DNA of 64,000 bases from positions 20,983,864 to 21,047,863 of the forward strand of contig NW_020313005.1 in NCBI RefSeq assembly GCF_003265705.1, given 5' to 3'. Numbering within the stretch: the stretch's first letter is position 1; each line of letters opens with the position of its first letter. The DNA comes from Callorhinus ursinus (Eukaryota; Chordata; Mammalia; Carnivora; Otariidae). The notes under the pieces were generated by a model. It saw only the letters and a program-made list of their open reading frames with translations, made no database searches and was not told the DNA's origin. Below, piece by piece: positions 1 through 10,298 of the stretch. The position numbers were made by a program, and so were the translations under genes.

Positions 1-448
1 TTAATCTCAGGAAACAAACTGAGGGTTGCTGGAGTGGTGGGGGGTGGGAGGGATGGGGTGGCTGGGGGATAGACATTGGGGAGCTTATGTGCTATGGTGA
101 GTGCTGTGAATTGTGCAAGACTGTTGAATCACAGACCTGTACTTCTGAAACAAATAATGCAATATATGTTAAGAAAAAAAAAAGAAGACGACAGCAGGAG
201 GGGAAGAATGAAGGGGAGTAAGTCGGAGGGGGAGACGAACCATGAGAGTTGATGGACTCTGAAAAACAAACTGAGGGTTCTAGAGGGGAGGGGGTGGGGG
301 TATGGGTTAGCCTGGTGATGGGTATTAAAGAGGGCACATTGTGCGTGGAGCACTGGGTGTTATGCCCAAACAATGACTCATGGAACACTACATCAAAAAC
401 AAATGATGTAATGTATGATGATTAACATAACAATAAAAATAGAAAAAA
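1..448 (+). mobile_element. LINE-1 3' end (3' UTR and A-rich tail), cut by window edge
   Basis: This is the G-rich 3' untranslated region of a carnivore LINE-1 in sense orientation. It matches, almost base for base, the 3' UTR of the L1 at 41416-41866: both have the two AAACAAACTGAGGGTT segments, the G-rich tract, TGTTGAATCACAGACCTGTAC-like text and the terminal ATGTATGRTGATTAACATAACAATAAAA. The 5' part lies outside the window. No coding sequence remains here; the open frames on the minus strand are antisense shadows. The close match to the second copy suggests a fairly young element. Confidence 0.93.
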
Positions 449-603
449 AGCATCTGCCTTGGGCTCAGGTCATGATCTCAGAGGCCTGGGTTCAAGTCCC
501 GGGGTCAGGCTCCCTGCTCAGTGGAGAACCAGCTTCTCCGTCTCCCTCTGCTGCTCCTCTTGCTTGGGCTCTGTCTCTCTCTAATAAATAAATAAAGTCT
601 AAA
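449..603 (+). mobile_element. 5'-truncated CAN SINE (SINEC) abutting the L1 tail
   Basis: Starts inside the tRNA-Lys-derived head at CATCTGCCTTGGGCTCAGG and runs through the CT-rich part to AATAAATAAATAAAGTCT. About the first 27 bases of the usual head are missing and the element follows the L1 A-rich tail directly. The arrangement could be an independent truncated insertion into the L1 tail, or an L1/SINE chimera made by template switching during reverse transcription. Confidence 0.88.
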
Positions 604-821
604 ATGTGCTAGTATATTGCTCCACAGTCTCTCTCCAGTGTTCGAGGAGGTTCACTGATGAATGTTTTGGCATAGCCCTGACCCTGCTGGACATGAGATG
701 TTCCTGTCAATTCCTTACAGGCATCGTGGTTTGCTCCTAGGTCTCCCTCCAGGTCTGGAGTCGTGGATGGCGAGTGTTTGTTGAAATGGAAGTTTCTCTA
801 AAAGTTTCAAGAGGCAGCTTT

Positions 822-1290
822 GCATAATGGTGAGAGCAGGGGTTCTGGAGCCAGAGGGCCTTGGGTCCAGAGCCTCTTTTTTTTTTTTAATTTTTAAAAA
901 GATTTTTATTTATTTATTTTGAGAGAGAGAGAGAATGAGAGGCAGAGAGCACGAGAGGGAAGAGGGTCAGAGGGAGAAGCAGACTCCCTGTTGAGCAGGG
1001 AGCCCGATGTGGGACTCGATCCTGGGACTCCAGGGTCATGACCTGAGCCGAAGGCAGTTGCTTAACCAACTGAGCCACTCAGGCGCCCCTCCAGAGCCTC
1101 TTTGTGACACGAAGTTCCTGGGTATTCTTGGACAGGAACTCCATTTCTTTGTGTGTCAGTTCTTTTGACTGGAAAATACTAGCACATACCTCAGAGCATT
1201 CTGGTGAAAACGAAATGAGTTAATACGTTCAAAGTATGCAGATCAGCAGGAGCTGGATAAACATTTGCTGTTATTATTAAGGAGGGCTAA
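822..1290 (+). repeat. MIR element, split by a SINE
   Basis: Left part resembles the MIR 5' half (GGTTCTGGAGCCAGAGGGCC, then TTGGGTCC); right part resembles the MIR 3' half (GAAATGAGTTAATACGTTC, then TTTGCTGTTATTATTA). The CAN SINE at 880-1089 sits between them, so the MIR is the older element. Confidence 0.72.
880..1089 (-). mobile_element. CAN SINE (SINEC), minus strand, with target duplication
   Basis: Reads as the reverse complement of the full tRNA-Lys-type SINE: poly(T)/AAAGATTTTTATTTATTTATT, GA-rich middle, TGACCTGAGCCGAAGGCAG, and GAGCCACTCAGGCGCCCC at the 5' head. The 14-base target duplication TCCAGAGCCTCTTT is perfect at 866-879 and 1090-1103. Internal pol III A and B box regions are present, as usual for this family. 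Confidence 0.95.
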
Positions 1291-1369
1291 TATGTGATTC
1301 AAATCAATGCACATTAATTGAAAATGTGTCCTGTACCAGGGGTACAGAGGGCCCATGCGGGCCTGACAT

Positions 1370-1612
1370 GTGCCAGCCCTTCTGCTTAGCTGTGGATATC
1401 AGAGCACACAGGACCTAGGCTCTGCCTTATTTGGGTTTATAGAGTAAGGGATTCAGATAAGTCATCAGGCGATTACAGAACAGATTATTTTATAACACGG
1501 TCCTGGAAACCAGGCGCATGCAGGAGGGATCCCTTCCCTGGTCTTGGGCAGTCAGAAATTATTTCCCAAAAAAGTGGAGTCGAAACTGATAGAAATTCTT
1601 TATGCTTATAAA
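1370..1612 (-). repeat. L2 LINE 3' end remnant
   Basis: Diverged text follows the antisense L2 3' end pattern (GACATGTGCCAGCCCTTCTG, a run like GACCTAGGCTCTGCCTT, then the downstream TGGAAACC.../GGGATCCCTTCCCTGG part). Ancient, non-coding. Confidence 0.5.
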
Positions 1613-2574
1613 AGGAAGCGAGGAATGGAGGTCCACTGAGGTTATAATGGCATTAGATTTTGTTTGCTTGAAATGCTAGGTATTTAAGGAAAAGCAATTG
1701 TGGGTTTGGGGGTCAGCACTCCTGACTGGTGGCAACAGCCCACAGCCTTGGGGTCCCTGTTCGTGGTCTGCTAAGCTCTGTGTTTTCAGGATCCTTTGGT
1801 GTCCTGTTTGTCTTAGCTTGTGTCCAAACAAGCACCATAACTGGGTTTACAGAGTGTTGATTTATCTTTTGAAACATTTCTTCCTCTTCTAGATACTTCT
1901 TCACAAGTTTCCTGTTTCCATCAGAACCAACACATCCTGTAGAGACTTCCGGCTCATGGATACAGTGTGTGCAACAGGAGAGTCAAATCGCACTGAATGC
2001 TTCCCAAAGGAGTTCTTTTTTCCCTTCTTGCTGGCTTCCTTCTTTTCTCTTATCTCTGGCCATTCCCCACTTGCCCCAAATCCTCAGACTTCCTCTGTAA
2101 ATTCCAAATGATGATTTCAGAGACCGTGAGCTCCAGAGCCTGCGTTTGGCCAGGACCCTCATGGGCCTCCTTCGGCTCTGGGTAAAGCAGTTATGTTGGC
2201 CCAGTCATACAGGCAGTATAAAATCTGTAGGTAATTAAAGAGCTCCCAACTCTCCCTCCTGCCCTACAAATACATCCCCCCTGGGAGAGGGATCAGCATT
2301 TCATAACCCTCACTCACTGAGGTCAGGGCAATAAAGGCTGCTGGAATTCCAAATGTTAAATGAGAGGAGGTAAATATTACTCATTGATACCACAGTATGC
2401 ATTAGCTTCTTTGCTCCCCCTGCTCCCCCCAAGGGTCCTACAGGCATGAGGCCCCCAAATAAGTGACTTTTAGGAACCAAGCAACCTGGAGAATGGGGGA
2501 TATTACCTGAAGGACACAGGTATATGCCACAGTAGAGAGTCTCTGTTGACATGGGCTTTAAGCATCTGAAAATG
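1613..2574. other. Non-repetitive stretch, no gene seen
   Basis: No exon, RNA gene or repeat family could be recognised. Open frames of about 60 codons on both strands have no familiar content and overlap each other, as expected by chance. Confidence 0.5.
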
Positions 2575-2683
2575 GAGTCAGCCCAGTTCCCTCTCTTCCT
2601 CCCTCCCTCCCTTCCTTCCCTCCTTCCCTTCTTTTCTTCCTTCCTCCTTCCTCCCTCCCCCCTTTCTTTCTTCCTCCTTCTGC
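2575..2683. repeat. Polypyrimidine tract (TTCC/CCCT)n
   Basis: About 110 bases almost entirely C and T, with CCTT and CCTCC units. The 'proteins' rich in SLPSLLPFF on one strand and RRKEEKKGRR on the other are only translations of this tract. Confidence 0.88.
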
Positions 2684-3465
2684 TGATCACCTGTCATTCC
2701 AGCTTGTGGCTATGTGAAAATAGCCATCCAACAGAGTGAAGATATGACAAATAAGAAACACATAGTCATCATGATCATTAAAATCCAAATCCAATAACTC
2801 AGGTTTTATTTTTTCTTGGATTTTGCTGTTTGGCTTTGACAACAGAAGGAAATGTAATTTGCCAGAGCCTCCTTTCTCAGTGACAGCCTGTACCATTCTT
2901 AGCCTCCCTGGGATCCATCCTTTTGTAGGAGAGCAATGAAAAGGAAGCTGAAGGTTCTGCCAGGGGCCAGAGCTGCAGAGGGCACAGAGATTCATCTGCA
3001 GGGTCCGTCCTTACCTGTTCCATTTTCCTTAAGACACCATAGATTTTTTTTTTTTTTATGAGAGAACCAGGAGGGTCTTCCGTGGGCTCACTTGAAGCGT
3101 GTGGAAATATGGCCCAAGCCTGTCATTCTCCAGAGTTTGCCAGTAGAGTTTGCCTGCTTCCCGTGGGCCCTCAAGCTGGAGGTAACGGGAAAATAATCCA
3201 GCGGGAAAGGGAGGGGAAGAAGCACACGTATTTCTGGTCGGCGGCTCCTGTTACTCTTGGCACCTCAAGAGTGAGATTCCCAAGCTGCCTGTGGCCGGCT
3301 CCCATGTGCAGGAAGGCCAAGGGGACACTCAGTAGCTCTCTCAGGTTCTTCGGTCGTTCCTGCTACGATTTGTTATTTATTTACTTTTACATTTCAGTGG
3401 CTTCTAATTCGTGGAAACAGGTGGGGAGAAAGGGAAAGGAAGGGGCAGCAGCTTAGGTGGGGCTT
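2684..3465. other. Non-repetitive stretch, no gene seen
   Basis: Contains a short T run near 3046-3057. Nothing coding or structural could be recognised. Confidence 0.45.
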
Positions 3466-3660
3466 CGCGGTCTGTCGGAATGACAGCTTTCTCACGTGCT
3501 TGGGGGGGCGGGCTTGCACGGTGCAGGCAGGGCGTGTGGCCACCAGGGGGCGGGCTCTCGGAGCCACTGGCCAGGAGCTGCTTCCCATGGTGGGAGTCCT
3601 GCACAGGACGGCTCCTGGGCGGCCCCGGGCGGGACTCGGCAAACTGAAAACTTCCAGAAA
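3466..3660. other. Local GC- and CpG-richer patch
   Basis: This block holds GGGGGGGCGGGC and GCGGCCCCGGGCGGGAC and more CpG than its surroundings, and it encloses the CTCF-like motif at 3540. It is too short for a classical CpG island. No initiator, TATA box or downstream exon could be tied to it. Confidence 0.4.
3540..3553 (+). promoter_or_regulatory. CTCF-like motif CCACCAGGGGGCGG
   Basis: Matches the well-known CTCF core CCACNAGGGGGCGC at all but the last base. It lies in a GC-richer patch and not in a recognised repeat. Sequence match only; occupancy is inferred. Confidence 0.6.
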
Positions 3661-4865
3661 CGAAGGACCCTGGATGGGATTAGAACCCCTGGCTCATGAG
3701 AAGTGTTTAGTAATTGCTTGTTGGTGGTGTTGGGAGTAGATCCCGGAGCCCAGGTTGATGGTGGTTCAGGCTCTCACATCTCCCATCATTTATAGACAGC
3801 AAAAACAACGTGAATGTACTGGATTCCTAAATCATCTCCTGGCAAAAGCAGGACATGTTTGTACCATGCTGATTTTGTTTACTTATTTATTTTTTAAGAG
3901 TTTGTGCAGGTTTTTTTTTTTTTTTTTTTGCCTGTTTCTAGAATACTGCCCGTGTTAGTCTGCAAGTTCAAGTTCAAGACTGGGCAGTGAGTTTGTTTCA
4001 TTCATTTTGCAGCCTGGAGCTCAGCCGAGCTGAGGACAGTCATTTTTGCAGGGTAATGGGCAGCTCTGACCTGAACTTGCACATCACCCAGAGCGAGTAT
4101 TCCTTGTGCTTTATGCCCTGGGCACCTGGCTTGCCTAGCCCCTGCCCTGGTCCCTCAGCCTGACTCCCAACAAGGAGACAGCTCATCAGGAGCAGATTCT
4201 AGGAGATAGGGCGGGCGCGGAATGGGAGGATGTTCCTGAGTGACTGAACGACCCTCTTGCTTCCCCGAGGCCAGGTTTAGTTCTGTCTCAGATCTGAGGT
4301 GAGTTTTGGCTCCAAACACATTTGGACCAAAGCTCAGGTATTTGAGATCGGCTACATCCAGCCATGCTGCTTATCCCTGTGGCACTGGGCCATCGCAAGG
4401 GCACCCCTTCCTGCCCCTCTACCCACTGCCCATTTTCTCTCTCTCGTCCCATCAAGTCCCGGCTCCCCCATGTCCCCCACCTCCACCCCCAGTGGAGCCA
4501 CAGGAGTCCTCCGTATGACTTTTCATGATCCTCTGCCATTTTTTAACTACATTTTGTTTTTAAGTGTAATTTTACAACTAAACTTCACAGTCTCCTAACT
4601 CAGCTAGAGCTCGGAGCTTCCCATCAGCTCTTTTACCTGCTTTTAATCACCCCCTTCTTCCATGACCCCCTTGGGGTTCAAACCTCAAATCTTCTCCCCC
4701 CCCCCCCACCTCAAGCTTCCTTTAAATATTTCACTTCCCGGTCTTTGCAGTGGCTCTTACTCCAATTTCATAGAAACCAAAGGGGGTGGGGGTCACGATC
4801 AGGAATCACCATTCCCATGTGTCTACCAGCTACTTCTGTGCTTCTCTCTACCTTTCCACACCTGT
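3661..4865. other. Non-repetitive stretch with T and C homopolymers
   Basis: Holds a T run at about 3911-3929 and a 12-base C run at 4696-4707. No exon or RNA gene was recognised. Confidence 0.5.
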
Positions 4866-4975
4866 ACGGCTGATCCAAGAGCCCCAAAGGGGAAATTATT
4901 TTACAGCTGTGAACTGAGGTTCAGCAAGGTCATCAATTAGGGAATGGTGAAACCGGAATTCAGATTTAGGTTTTA
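4866..4975 (-). repeat. MIR fragment
   Basis: TTATTTTACAGCTGTGAAC, then TGAGGTTCAGCAAGGTCATC and CCGGAATTCAGATTTAGG follow the reverse complement of the MIR core (TTTACAGATGAGGAAACTGAGG...AAGGTCAC...GGATTCAAACCCAGG). Diverged. Confidence 0.55.
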
Positions 4976-5081
4976 TTTGTTCTAATATCTATGCTTTTCC
5001 CACAACTCGATGCTAGTGGGCAGGGGCTGACAGCAGGTACCTGAGATAGCTCTCTGGATGTCATCTAGGAAGGCAGGCTTT

Positions 5082-5098
5082 GGGGGGGGGGGGGGGGG
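5082..5098. repeat. G homopolymer (17 G)
   Basis: Seventeen consecutive G. Such runs are unstable and error-prone in sequencing, so its length may be unreliable. Confidence 0.9.
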
Positions 5099-5744
5099 TG
5101 GTGGTTGTGAGGGCAGCAGACGTTAGAGGCAAGGAGACTAGATGGATACAGGGGTTTTCTGGTTGTTGTAACTCCTGCTCATCCCCGTCTTCAGCCCTCA
5201 CTCCCCACTGGCCTCAGTAACACGCACAGACACTCACCGACACAGACCCACACGTGTCATAGGCACTAGTTATCTCACGTGCTCAGCAGACCACACCGTA
5301 GGCACCCCAAAATTCTTTGCTGTGCGAACGGAAGACAAGGGGGGGAAGAGGACGATGCCAACAGTATTTTGTGGGTTTGCAAATGGGGAGAAAGTGCCCA
5401 CCTGGCTGTCATCCCTTTGGCTGGGAAGGAGACTGTTTCTTGAGGCACCGTCTCGGGGACTCCTGGGGCTGGGGACTGGGCAACGAGAAGTGTGCCTTGG
5501 AGAGGCAGCGACCTATGCACGCGCTGCAGGTCGGCCAGGCCGGGAGCACAACCCGGCTCTGCTAGCGCCCAGCCCTAATGTGGAGTTTTCCAGATAACGG
5601 GGTCCACCTCACGGGATTGCTGGAGACGGTAGGGTGGGGGCGCCCGAAGCGCTCAGACGGCTGTTGCTGCTGTATTTTGGGTGATGACAGTGATGATGGG
5701 GATGGAGGTGATGAAGAAGATGTAATTCTGCTATCAACTCAGTG
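5099..5744. other. Non-repetitive stretch, no gene seen
   Basis: A short CA/CACA-rich patch occurs near 5221-5255. Otherwise nothing was recognised; the open frames on both strands look like chance frames. Confidence 0.45.
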
Positions 5745-5855
5745 CATTCGGTAAACAATGATTAAGCACCTAATGCATGCCCGGAAGTGTGCCAGGCAGG
5801 GGCAGCATAGGACAAACAAAGGAGGCCCCTGCCCTTGAGAGGTAGGAGCCTGGAC
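5745..5855 (-). repeat. L2 LINE 3' end remnant
   Basis: GATTAAGCACCTAATGCATG, then GTGTGCCAGGCAGGGGCAGC and GGCCCCTGCCCTTGAGAGG follow the antisense L2 pattern (GAGCACCTACTATGTGCCAGGCACTG...CCCTGCCCTCAAGGAG). Confidence 0.65.
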
Positions 5856-7024
5856 TTCTTTATACCTGGGGGGGTCACCGTGAAGCCCCCAGGCTCTGTG
5901 GCTTTAGTCAGATGGCCCTTCTTCACAAGGGGACGCCCCTGGCCTTGCAAGGGGCTTTGAGGAGAGACCCCTGCAGGATCTTGGGGAGCCCCATTTCCTG
6001 CTTTTTTCCAGAAAGAGGACTGTCAGCAGCTTTTGAGTCTGTCTGCCCCGGGCAGCCAGGGTTATGAGAAAGCCACGGGGTGGGGCCCCGGGGAAGGCTC
6101 ACGTTACCCGACTTGGAGCCCCTGCTTGGTAACAGGAGCTTGGGAGGCCATCGCTTTCCGCTGCCGACCTCGTGGAGAGGGTAGATGCTTGAGGGGCTTT
6201 CAGGCAAAGCCCCAGGCTTTGGAATATTCCCTGGGCTTGGGATCAGTTCAGCAGCTCCAGGGGCTTTAGGACAACGGTGCCACTTTCTGGATCAACAGAG
6301 CAATCCCTCCATTTGCTCCTTGCTGCCAAACGGACTTTTCACATCCTCTCTGTACCCAGGACCCGCGGACGGCAGGAGGTGGGGTCCAGAACCCAGGGCG
6401 GCCCCAGATGTCTGTCCGGGAGAGCCACCTAGGGCCAGGCTCTGCCTGAGCAGGAATTCAGGCTTCTGATTTCTGGTCACTTATTCTATTTGGGCCTTGT
6501 CGGGAGCATTGTTTTTATGGGCATTTAAAAAAAAAATTGCAGAGATGCTAAAGGTCTGGGCCATTTGGGACATGAGTCATTACTGACCTCTTCCATCACG
6601 AGGGTCACCCAGTGACTAGGGTGATGTGATATATCTTTCTTAAAAAACTCATGCACTCTAAAGGTAAATTTAGTAATGCCTTTCTTTCTTATATTTGTTT
6701 TTTCATCTCTTTACCCCTGCTTTACTCTAAGTTAGATTTTTGTTGCCTCAGAAGTCCCATGGAGGGATAGAGACTTTTTGTTGTCGTGATTATGTGCTTT
6801 AAATTAGGAATTGGTATGGGCCTCCATAGCCAGCTCCTCTGGTCATAAATACATCACACTGTCCTCAGGAAAGAGGTGATAAATGACGTTTAGGCAGAAA
6901 AACGGAGGCTAAGTAAGGGAAGATGTCTCTGGCTCTTTGGGAGACTACTGTCCTGTCACGTTGTCCCTGTGTCATTCCAAACCCAGGCCAGGTGTGCATC
7001 CTGGAGGACTCCCAGGTTTCCTTT
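5856..7024. other. Non-repetitive stretch, no gene seen
   Basis: GC-rich with overlapping chance frames. I recognised no exon, splice-site pair or repeat. Confidence 0.45.
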
Positions 7025-7330
7025 CTAAATCTTGAGCATTCACTAAAATCCTACAAGGCCACACATTGCTTACAGGACAAACCGCAAACCCTCTGTGGGG
7101 CCCACAGGACCCTTCCACATCCCCTCATCCTGGTTTTCCAGCCTTGGCTTTTTCCCATTCTCGGCTTCCCACTGCAAGCCCCAGCCCCGGAAAAAACCCC
7201 GGGGTCCCACAGTGCCAGGCCTTCCTCCACCAGGCCTCTGAGAAGGTTCTTTGTGTTCTTCCAAAAGGATCATCACTGCCCTTGCTACTCCCTCCGTTAA
7301 AGACCCTCCACCCACATTATTGACACACGT
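7025..7330 (+). repeat. L2 LINE internal remnant
   Basis: AAAATCCTACAAGGCCACAC, GGACAAACCGCAAACC, then a run ending in CACTGCAAGCCCCAGCCCC resembles the sense L2 region (AAAATCCAAACTCCTTACC...CTACAAGGCCCT...CTCCAGCCACACTGGCC). Old and non-coding. Confidence 0.45.
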
Positions 7331-7900
7331 GCCCGCCCTCTCCTGCGGTGGGCTCCGAGCGTTTAGTGGAAAGGGACAGCAATGTGTCCTCCTTTGCGCC
7401 CCCCCCCCAGCTGTCACGGGAGCTGGGAAGAGTTGGCTGGATGACATGGGGGCCCAGGGTGTGCACAGCGAGGGGCAGCGGGGTGCTCTGGCTCGTGGGG
7501 CGGCCCAGACCCCAGGCAGGTTTGGGCATCTCCTGTTTCCCCACATCTCCTGTGAGGTCTCCGTGGTTGGTCGCCTTGCACCAGCAGCATTTGAGCAGAA
7601 GGGGTCTCTCTAGCCGCAGAGCACAGGTTCCCAATGCTGCAGTCAAGGGAAGCTGCTGAGAGGGCCATCTTCTAGTAAGGGACAAAAGCCAGACTTCCTT
7701 GAAAATCTGGCTCATGCTTGTTGGTTGCTATATAGGGAGGAACCTCAACCTCCCTCTCCCTTCTCCAAAGATATGCCCCTATATTTGGCCTCCCTCTGGA
7801 AGGCATGTTTCAAGACAGCTTCTCTCTTCTCGCCTTGTACCCCTAGAGTCACCTGTCCTTTTTTTAGAAATGCAGACAGGGAGTTTCTTTGTATAATAAC

Positions 7901-7902
<2 letters not shown>
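7331..7902. other. Non-repetitive stretch, no gene seen
   Basis: GC-rich with a short C run near 7399-7408. Open frames up to 158 codons overlap on both strands and in several frames, which argues for chance openness and not selection. Confidence 0.45.

Positions 7903-7943
<41 letters not shown>
7903..7943. repeat. (TG)n microsatellite
   Basis: About 20 uninterrupted TG units. Likely polymorphic. Confidence 0.97.
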
Positions 7944-7945
<2 letters not shown>

Positions 7946-8145
7946 CCGATATAATTGGGAAGTCCTCCCTGAACTGAATTTTTCTGTTGTCACAAGTTAA
8001 TAACAATAAGAAGGCCAAGAATTTAAAGTAAGAGTTAACCGTATTATTTGATGTGTACATCAAATTTTCTGATGTGGTATGCCTATTGCCCCAATACTTA
8101 CTTACTGGTTTCTTTGCCTATTAATGTGACAACTCATTTTCCTAT

Positions 8146-8492
8146 TTTCCCACCATGAGATATCACCTCACGTCTGTCCATCTGGCTGTTATGAGCAAAG
8201 AAAGGCAGCAAGCAATGGCGAGGATGTGGAGAAATTGGAACCTTTGCACATTGTTAGTGGAAATGCAAAATGGCACAGCTGTGGAAGACAGCATGGAGGT
8301 ACCTCAAAAAATAAAAAACAGAGCTACCCTCTGAGCCAGCAATCCCACTTCTGGGCCTTTATCCAAAAGAATTGATGCCAGGATCTTAAAGAGATATCTG
8401 CACTCCCATGTTCACAGCGGCACTGGTCACAGTAGCCAAGATCCGGAAACAACCTGAATGTCCATTGACAGATGAGTGGGCAAAAACAGGTG

Positions 8493-8538
<46 letters not shown>

Positions 8539-8640
8539 GAATATTACTCAGCCTCCAAAAAGTAGGAAATTCTTCCGTACGTGACAATGTGGATGAACCT
8601 GGAGGATGTTACGCTGAGCGAAAAAAGCAGTCACCCAAGA
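8146..8640 (+). mobile_element. Old LINE-1 ORF2 3' fragment
   Basis: Text follows the end of L1 ORF2 in sense: ATGAGATATCACCTCACGTC, GAGGATGTGGAGAAATTGGA, CCCACTTCTGGGCCTTTATC, AAACAACCTGAATGTCCATT, GGAATATTACTCAGCC, ATGGATGAACCTGGAGGATG. Reading frames are broken. More diverged than the L1 at 40093-41872. A CA microsatellite interrupts it. Confidence 0.92.
8494..8536. repeat. (CA)n microsatellite inside L1
   Basis: About 21 CA units located where L1 ORF2 normally reads TATACACAATGGAATATT, so the tract probably expanded from that short CA seed. Confidence 0.95.
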
Positions 8641-9299
8641 TCTAATTGAGTTTTAAAATGCAACAAGCATCCTCTTAGTGGTCTCTTTTAACCGATTCCC
8701 TGCATGTATGATCATTTTTACTGCGAGGTGCTAAATCATTTTGGATTCTCTCCCACCTAACAGTGGGAAGTAGAGCTCAGCCCAACTAATTAGAGACCCC
8801 ACTGTATCCTACATGCATTCTTCCTTCTTACGCTATTTCTAATCGAGTGAGGTAGAGATTAGACGCGCTGTGTCACTGGATGGACAAGTGAGCCCAAAGG
8901 GTGGGTCAGAACACTAGAAAGCCTTCGGAACACCTCTTTGCTTCCAAGCCTGTTTGCTGATCACATTGTCGACTCACCCAGCCTTTCTGTTAAGAGGGCT
9001 CCAGAACGTTCCCTCAGCAAGGGCAGCACTGAGGGGGAGCCCAAAGGTCTTGGCTCTCATGCCTCCAGTCCTTAATACTCTTTGTCTCTCTCAGTGGTTC
9101 ACAGAAATGACTTCACTGTCTTTGAACCAGAATGGTGTTCAGTGATGCCACCGGTGTTCTTAAGGATCACTAACCACTTCTATTCATGGATGAGGAAATG
9201 TCCTGAGGGGCGAAGTGAGTGATTTATCTGGTAGATTCTCTGAGACTCAGGTTAGCATTTGAATATCTAAATAGTACCTGGAGGACGTTTCCACAGACC
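8641..9299. other. Non-repetitive stretch, no gene seen
   Basis: No recognisable exon, RNA gene or repeat. Confidence 0.45.
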
Positions 9300-9440
9300 T
9301 ATTCTCCATATGGGAAAACTGAGGCACAGGGAAGTCACAGTGTTTTGCCTCCGGTCATGCATATGGAAGTGGCTCCAAGAAGAAGAACCTGATTATAGCT
9401 ACTATTTCTTGAGCGTTTATGTTGTGCCAGCCTCAGAGTT
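9300..9440 (-). repeat. Possible MIR fragment
   Basis: CATATGGGAAAACTGAGGCA, then CAGGGAAGTCACAGTG resembles the antisense MIR core. Weak and diverged. Confidence 0.4.
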
Positions 9441-9524
9441 CAACAGCGGCCATTTTCTTCTCAGTCCTCTGGGGGCCCAGCTGGGGAGGCATGGGAGGCT
9501 GTGCGATGTGTGATGAGTCCAGGC

Positions 9525-9700
9525 TCCCTGTTCCACCAAGAGGCTGCAAACCTGGTTCTGCCAAGTACCAAGGGTGAAAGTTTGTAACTCACTCTGGGCC
9601 TCAGTTTCCTCCTTTGTATAACACGGATAACAGCATGTAAGCCGTAGGGTTTCTGTGAGCACCCTCGGAGCCTGCCACTCTGTAAGCAACTAAAAAAACA
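9525..9700 (+). repeat. MIR element
   Basis: AACCTGGTTCTGCCAAGTAC, GGGCCTCAGTTTCCTCCTTT, GTATAACACGGATAACAGCA and GGGTTTCTGTGAGCAC follow the sense MIR consensus. Confidence 0.72.
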
Positions 9701-9964
9701 TTGCTTTGCATTCCATATTATACAGAAAGGGAAACTGAGTCGGGGGGATCCAATAACTCATCTTACATGGAATTCAGTCCGAGGACTGTTTTCGCCAAAG
9801 CCCAATCTCTTTTCATCTAGGTGGGCATGTACGTAAACAGTTGCATCTACTTGGTTTTGTTGACTCTGCCTTTGGGCCTACCTAGATACTGACTTCTCTG
9901 GGTGGATGGGACAGGGCTCCCGGTTCCTCACCTCCTCCTCTCTCACTGCACCCCTCCCCGTTGG

Positions 9965-9980
9965 CCTTCAGGGGGCGCCA
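9965..9980 (+). promoter_or_regulatory. CTCF-like motif CCTTCAGGGGGCGCCA
   Basis: Contains the strong AGGGGGCGC half of the CTCF core; two upstream core positions differ from CCACN. Sequence match only. Confidence 0.45.
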
Positions 9981-10242
9981 TTGAGCTGTATTCACCAAGT
10001 TCCAGGCAGATGGAACCTCAGCGCAATTTGAAATTACATACCACGGAAAGAAAAGAAAACCTCAAAAGCTGAAATCCAAACTGCTAAGACTTTTGTCTTT
10101 ATGAAGAAACAGCTCTTAAAAAACAAAATTGCTCCCCTACAGGAATGAGAGGACTTTTCAGAAGTCAAGTTTATTGCGATGTGTGTTGTTTCTTTTTTTT
10201 GCCCCGTATACTTTAAACAGAAAACTATAAAGCTACCTTAAA

Positions 10243-10298
10243 ACACACACACACACATACACACATGGGCATATACACACACACACATTCACACAACT
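10243..10298. repeat. Interrupted (CA)n microsatellite
   Basis: Two CA blocks separated by CATGGGCATATA. Confidence 0.9.
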
